Below are positions 14,374 to 16,915 of a DNA stretch of 16,915 nt, piece by piece. Each line of letters starts with the position of its first letter. The first letter of the stretch is position 1. The position numbers were made by a program, and so were the translations under genes. Source of the DNA: Multifurca ochricompacta (taxonomy: Eukaryota > Basidiomycota > Agaricomycetes > Russulales > Russulaceae). Location of the stretch: positions 1 to 16,915 of the forward strand of contig WTXG01000504.1 of assembly GCA_022496185.1 (NCBI GenBank), given 5' to 3'. The notes beneath the pieces were generated by a model. The model was not told the origin of the DNA. It did no database searches and was given only the letters and a program-made list of their open reading frames with translations.

Positions 14374-14940
14374 AAAGACTTTTCGTCTGTGAAGTGCCTC
14401 AAGTTCTTCGCGACAAGCAGCCTTCCATTCCTTTTGTTGCATGTCAGGCATGCACAAAATATCTCTATATGTCCATTCCCGTATATTGGACATGTCTAGT
14501 GGTTGTGAAATATGTGGAACTGCTTTGGTGAGCAAATAATTCACAAATTCTCCTCCCCCTTCCTGGGCTAGTTGAGATACGCGATCTACTAGATCCTCAA
14601 CTTCATCGTCACTCCCCCTTATGGGTGACAGTGGATTGTCACTAGAGTGGGCCAGAGTGTCGAGACTAGGACCAGGAACCTGTCTCAAACGTGCAGATGG
14701 ATTCGGGGAGCTACCCTGAGGTTCCACTGCTTGTCTCCATTGCCGCATCCACTGAATGTCTCTAATCTGATCGACAGGTTGCCTATTTTCTCCATAGACA
14801 TTCCCAGGGCGAAGTGCAACTTTCCTTTCCCATGTAGAGCGCCGGAGAGGCGCTGGTTGTTGTTCTGGCACAGGAGAAGGCAAGGGTTCCTCTGGCTGTG
14901 GAGTGCTAAGTTCTTTGTCAAGAACTTGAGGCCCTTCTTT
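14374..14940 (-). pseudogene. Copia C linker and start of the RT domain
   Basis: This segment continues the integrase frame after the TGA at 14941-14943. It is a Pro/Gln/Arg-rich linker (VPEQQPAPLRRSTWERK) followed by FVNYLLTKAVPHISQPLDM and REWTYRDILCMPDMQQKEWK, then CREELEALHRRKVF, the Copia motif that opens RT. The frame then enters the solo LTR. Removing the LTR and one target copy restores the frame into the downstream RT. It encodes no domain with its own activity here. Confidence 0.85.
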
Positions 14941-15834
14941 TCATGTGGAAGGTGGAGGGCGAGATGGTAGGAAATCATCATCGTCCACTAAAGGGATGGG
15001 CTGTGGGTCTGGCTCTTCATTAAGTAGAGGCTCATTTAATTTTGTAACTCCACGGTGTTTGTTGGAATCACACTTAGGAAAGAGATTCTCATCAAATAAG
15101 GCTGTAGCTTGCGTGTATAAAGTATTATTTCCAAGTCTTATGAACAGATGGCCTTTAATGCCATCTGCTTGCCCTATGTACACCATAAGTTCGGACTTAG
15201 GTGCTAATTTATTACTGTGGCGTTCTTCTGGAATGTAGACATAAGCACCACATCCAAAGACACGTAGATGAGAAATCTCCGGTGCTTCTCTATACAGTTT
15301 CTCATAAGGTGTCAGCCATTTCAGGCAATGTACAGGAGTCCTGTTATAGAGATGTACTGCATGTAGAACAGCAAATTCCCACCAGGAGTCTGGAAGACAT
15401 GACTCAATGCACATTGCTTGCGCTTTGTCCATACAAGTACACATGAAACGCTCTGCGTGGCCATTTTGTTGGGGAGTATAAGGCACGCTTTGTAGGATGT
15501 TTATCCCTTCATCTTTTAGTACATTCATAAACACATCAGACTTGTATTCGCCACCAGCATCAGACATCCATTGTTTAATGTTAGTGTTATGTTGATTTTT
15601 GATCATAGCAAGGAATTGTTGCAAAGCGTTTATTGCAGCAGACTTAGTGCGCAAACATACAATCCAAGCAAATGACATATAATCATCAATAAAGCTGATA
15701 AAATATTTGTATTTATGATAAGATTCAATCAGGAAAATCTTCAAATCTGAATGGATGTGCTCAAATGGCTTTGAGGCACGTTTTACAGACGTAGATAAGA
15801 TTGCGAAGGCATCTTGCCTTGCGCATCCCGGCAT
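14941..15834 (-). pseudogene. Copia C integrase core
   Basis: The frame reads KRASKPFEHIHSDLK with the first Asp, SFIDDYMSFAWIVCLRTKS, then MSDAGGEYKS with the second Asp, and SVPYTPQQNGHAERFM with the catalytic Glu, an intact DDE set in an rve-type fold. HLYNRTPVHCLKWLTPYEKL and LRVFGCGAYVYIPEERHSNKL follow, typical of the Copia integrase C-terminus. It ends at TGA 14941-14943, a probable point stop because the same frame continues in the linker. The ATG at 15834 is internal: the zinc-binding N-terminus lies upstream in another frame. Confidence 0.9.
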
Positions 15835-16230
15835 AAGGGAACTGTCTTTGGATAAGATAGATCTGGGGGGAATCCCTTAGTGTGATCTTTTGCATGACGT
15901 AAGACTTCCTTGGAGGATGTCCTAAGCGCTTATGCATTAGATCATAATCAACGCTGAAGATCATGGAGTAAGATCACAAATTAGCGATTTTAGAATGAAG
16001 CCAATAGATAGTTTGGCCAGGGATCGCCGGGTGGCATTGAATAATAGGGACTGTAGATCCCTTATTCCGCAAGGTTAATTGATGTTCATCCCCATAGATG
16101 TACAGTCCTTGCTTAAGAAATTCTCCAACACTCAGGAGTCTCCCAGTAATATTAGGAATATAGTAGACTGGATAGAGGCGCATTGTATGCGTTTTGGTGA
16201 CTCCATTGTATGTGACATCATGTTCTAATA
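15761..16230 (-). pseudogene. Copia C protease-integrase linker and integrase zinc-binding region, decayed
   Basis: From about 16230 the minus strand reads MRLYPVYYIPNITGRLLSVG, LKQGLYIYGD, IPGQTIYWLHSKIANL, then TGA at 15974-15976. In the same frame it continues SYSMIFSVDYDLMHKRLGHP with the HxxxxH half of the integrase zinc finger. The frame is lost before the Cys half: the core frame beginning MPGCARQ keeps PGC, and the first Cys appears lost in the indel region near 15830. It belongs just upstream of the integrase core. Confidence 0.8.
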
Positions 16231-16500
16231 GAACGTCCTTTCCCTTTAATATAGATTGGCTTAGAAGCCGTTTTAACAGGTTCAGGGTTTGTTAAGTCCT
16301 CATATTCAATAAAATTGTCGAGAGAAAAGGTAAAGTGCGCTGAAGCACCAGAGTCTAAGAGCCAAGTAATTGGCTGTCATCCTTAGTCTTTCCGTTACAC
16401 TTAGCACACTGGCATTATGCCATAAATCAAATGTATTAATGCATGACTTTAAGTCATTTACTGTGCTATCTACACCTGCATAACAGCGGTTCATTATGGG
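16231..16500 (-). pseudogene. Copia C protease region, frameshifted
   Basis: On the minus strand a short frame reads ITWLLDSGASAHFT (catalytic Asp codon at 16355-16353), FSLDNFIEYED and, after it, KPIYIKGKG before a frameshift near 16233. Upstream, in other frames, are CYAGVDSTVNDLKSCINTF and CAKCNGKTKDD, parts of the gag-protease junction. The active-site DSG is intact, unlike element A. At least two single-base indels split the region, so no continuous protein can be made. Confidence 0.78.
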
Positions 16501-16507
16501 GGGCCCC

Positions 16508-16870
16508 CTAGAATGCAGAACTAATGAAGTGTAAATGTCTATTAGTTTTGCAGGGTAGAAGGAAAGGAGGGACATACTTGTTGTGATCGTCGTCCTCATT
16601 TAAACCAGCCAGATCAGCCAACTGATCATTAAAGTGATCAGAACCCCAATCGAGAGAATTATTGGGGTCCTCCTCCTCGTTTTCTGTATCGACATTGATT
16701 GGTGAGGGAGATCTGGACTTCTTTCGGGGTGGTTCATCTCCATCATCTTCAAGGTCCTCCAGCTTGGTCTGACTGGACGATGCTCTTGAAAATTGGTCAG
16801 TGATGCGGGACTCGAGTGGTTTAATGTTACAAGAGGTCCCTGGCACACCTATGTTGTCGCATAGATCCAA
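16508..16870 (-). pseudogene. Copia C gag C-terminal region, Lys/Arg-Ser and acidic
   Basis: The open frame reads YHAFNQALDLCDNIGVPGTS before the listed interval, then TKLEDLEDDGDEPPRKKSRS, PSPINVDTENEEEDPNNSL and DWGSDHFNDQLADLAGLNED. PPRKKSRSPSP looks like a basic nuclear-targeting or RS-type patch next to an acidic stretch. Homologous sequence seems to end near 16560 (DDDHN), after which the residues are not Gag-like. It lies directly upstream of the protease pieces, so I assign it to the Gag tail. I see no zinc knuckle in it and cannot place it in a named domain. Confidence 0.6.
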
Positions 16871-16915
16871 GGCTTGGTTAAATGCATGATAGCGCCAGGG
16901 ATCTGCTCCTTAGGT

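Larger units (their letters stand above)
11955..16915 (-). mobile_element. Ty1/Copia element C (gag end to truncated 3' LTR)
   Basis: A second Copia lineage on the minus strand, distinct from A and B. Reading from the right: gag end and a Lys/Arg-Ser linker, protease, integrase, RT, RNase H, polypurine tract and truncated LTR5. Its 5' end is beyond the window. A Gypsy solo LTR interrupts RT. From 15834 to 12343 the pol frame is unbroken apart from three TGA stops and this insertion, whose length plus target copy (597 bp) is a multiple of three. Upstream of 15834 several indels break the frame. Confidence 0.92.

Noticed and set aside
14286..14531. Plus-strand frames in and near the solo LTR as genes
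   Set aside because: They run antisense to the LTR and the Copia RT linker and show no protein similarity I recognise.

Overview
This window is a retrotransposon graveyard from a eukaryotic genome, most probably a filamentous fungus and, by inference, an Agaricomycete (Basidiomycota). The grounds are a chromodomain Ty3/Gypsy element, Ty1/Copia elements with a half-tRNA-iMet primer site, predicted introns of 54-57 bp with GTAAGT/GTGAGT donors and CTAAC branch sites, and no sign of bacterial operons or host genes. I see no host gene, rRNA, tRNA or CRISPR. Everything is LTR retrotransposon DNA, nested several layers deep.

Layout. 1-2325 (+): 3' end of a Ty3/Gypsy element (integrase tail, chromodomain, an extra zinc-knuckle ORF, polypurine tract, 590-bp LTR), cut by the window edge and lying in the leader of a Copia element. 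2326-7676 (+): Copia element A, a nearly complete gag-pol with one frameshift just before RNase H, then polypurine tract and a 502-bp LTR (LTR1). 7677-9535 (+): Copia element B of the same family, an internally deleted gag-only derivative ending in LTR2. LTR2 is split by a solo LTR (LTR3, 9086-9494) with a perfect 5-bp target duplication, and is followed by a primer binding site. About 9770-10558 (-): LTR4 of another element. 10607-11955 (-): Gypsy gag/protease/RT fragment. 11955-16915 (-): Copia element C, with LTR5 (truncated), polypurine tract and decayed pol, split by a reverse-orientation Gypsy solo LTR (13782-14373) with a perfect AAAGA target duplication.

Main discovery. Four LTRs (LTR1, 2, 3 on + and LTR4 on -) share an architecture I do not recognise from described elements. 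About 34 nt after a TATA box lies a short exon that runs into a consensus splice donor. Further downstream the LTR carries a second copy that starts at the predicted transcription start and matches the spliced form of the first copy exactly: 39/39, 39/39, 42/42 and 23/23 nt. The sequences differ between LTRs (LTR1 and LTR2 in part, LTR3 and LTR4 entirely), yet each second copy matches its own first copy. The second copy also ends in AG, so splicing from the donor behind the first copy to the end of the second copy would give an RNA whose 5' end equals the LTR sequence from the second copy onward. This fits a replication cycle in which the R region used for minus-strand transfer is made by splicing, which would keep both the introns and the identity of the two copies.

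Most reading frames are decayed. The internal stop codons seen in the better-preserved frames are all TGA, and Copia A has Gly-to-Arg changes in its protease and integrase motifs, so none of the elements here looks autonomous.
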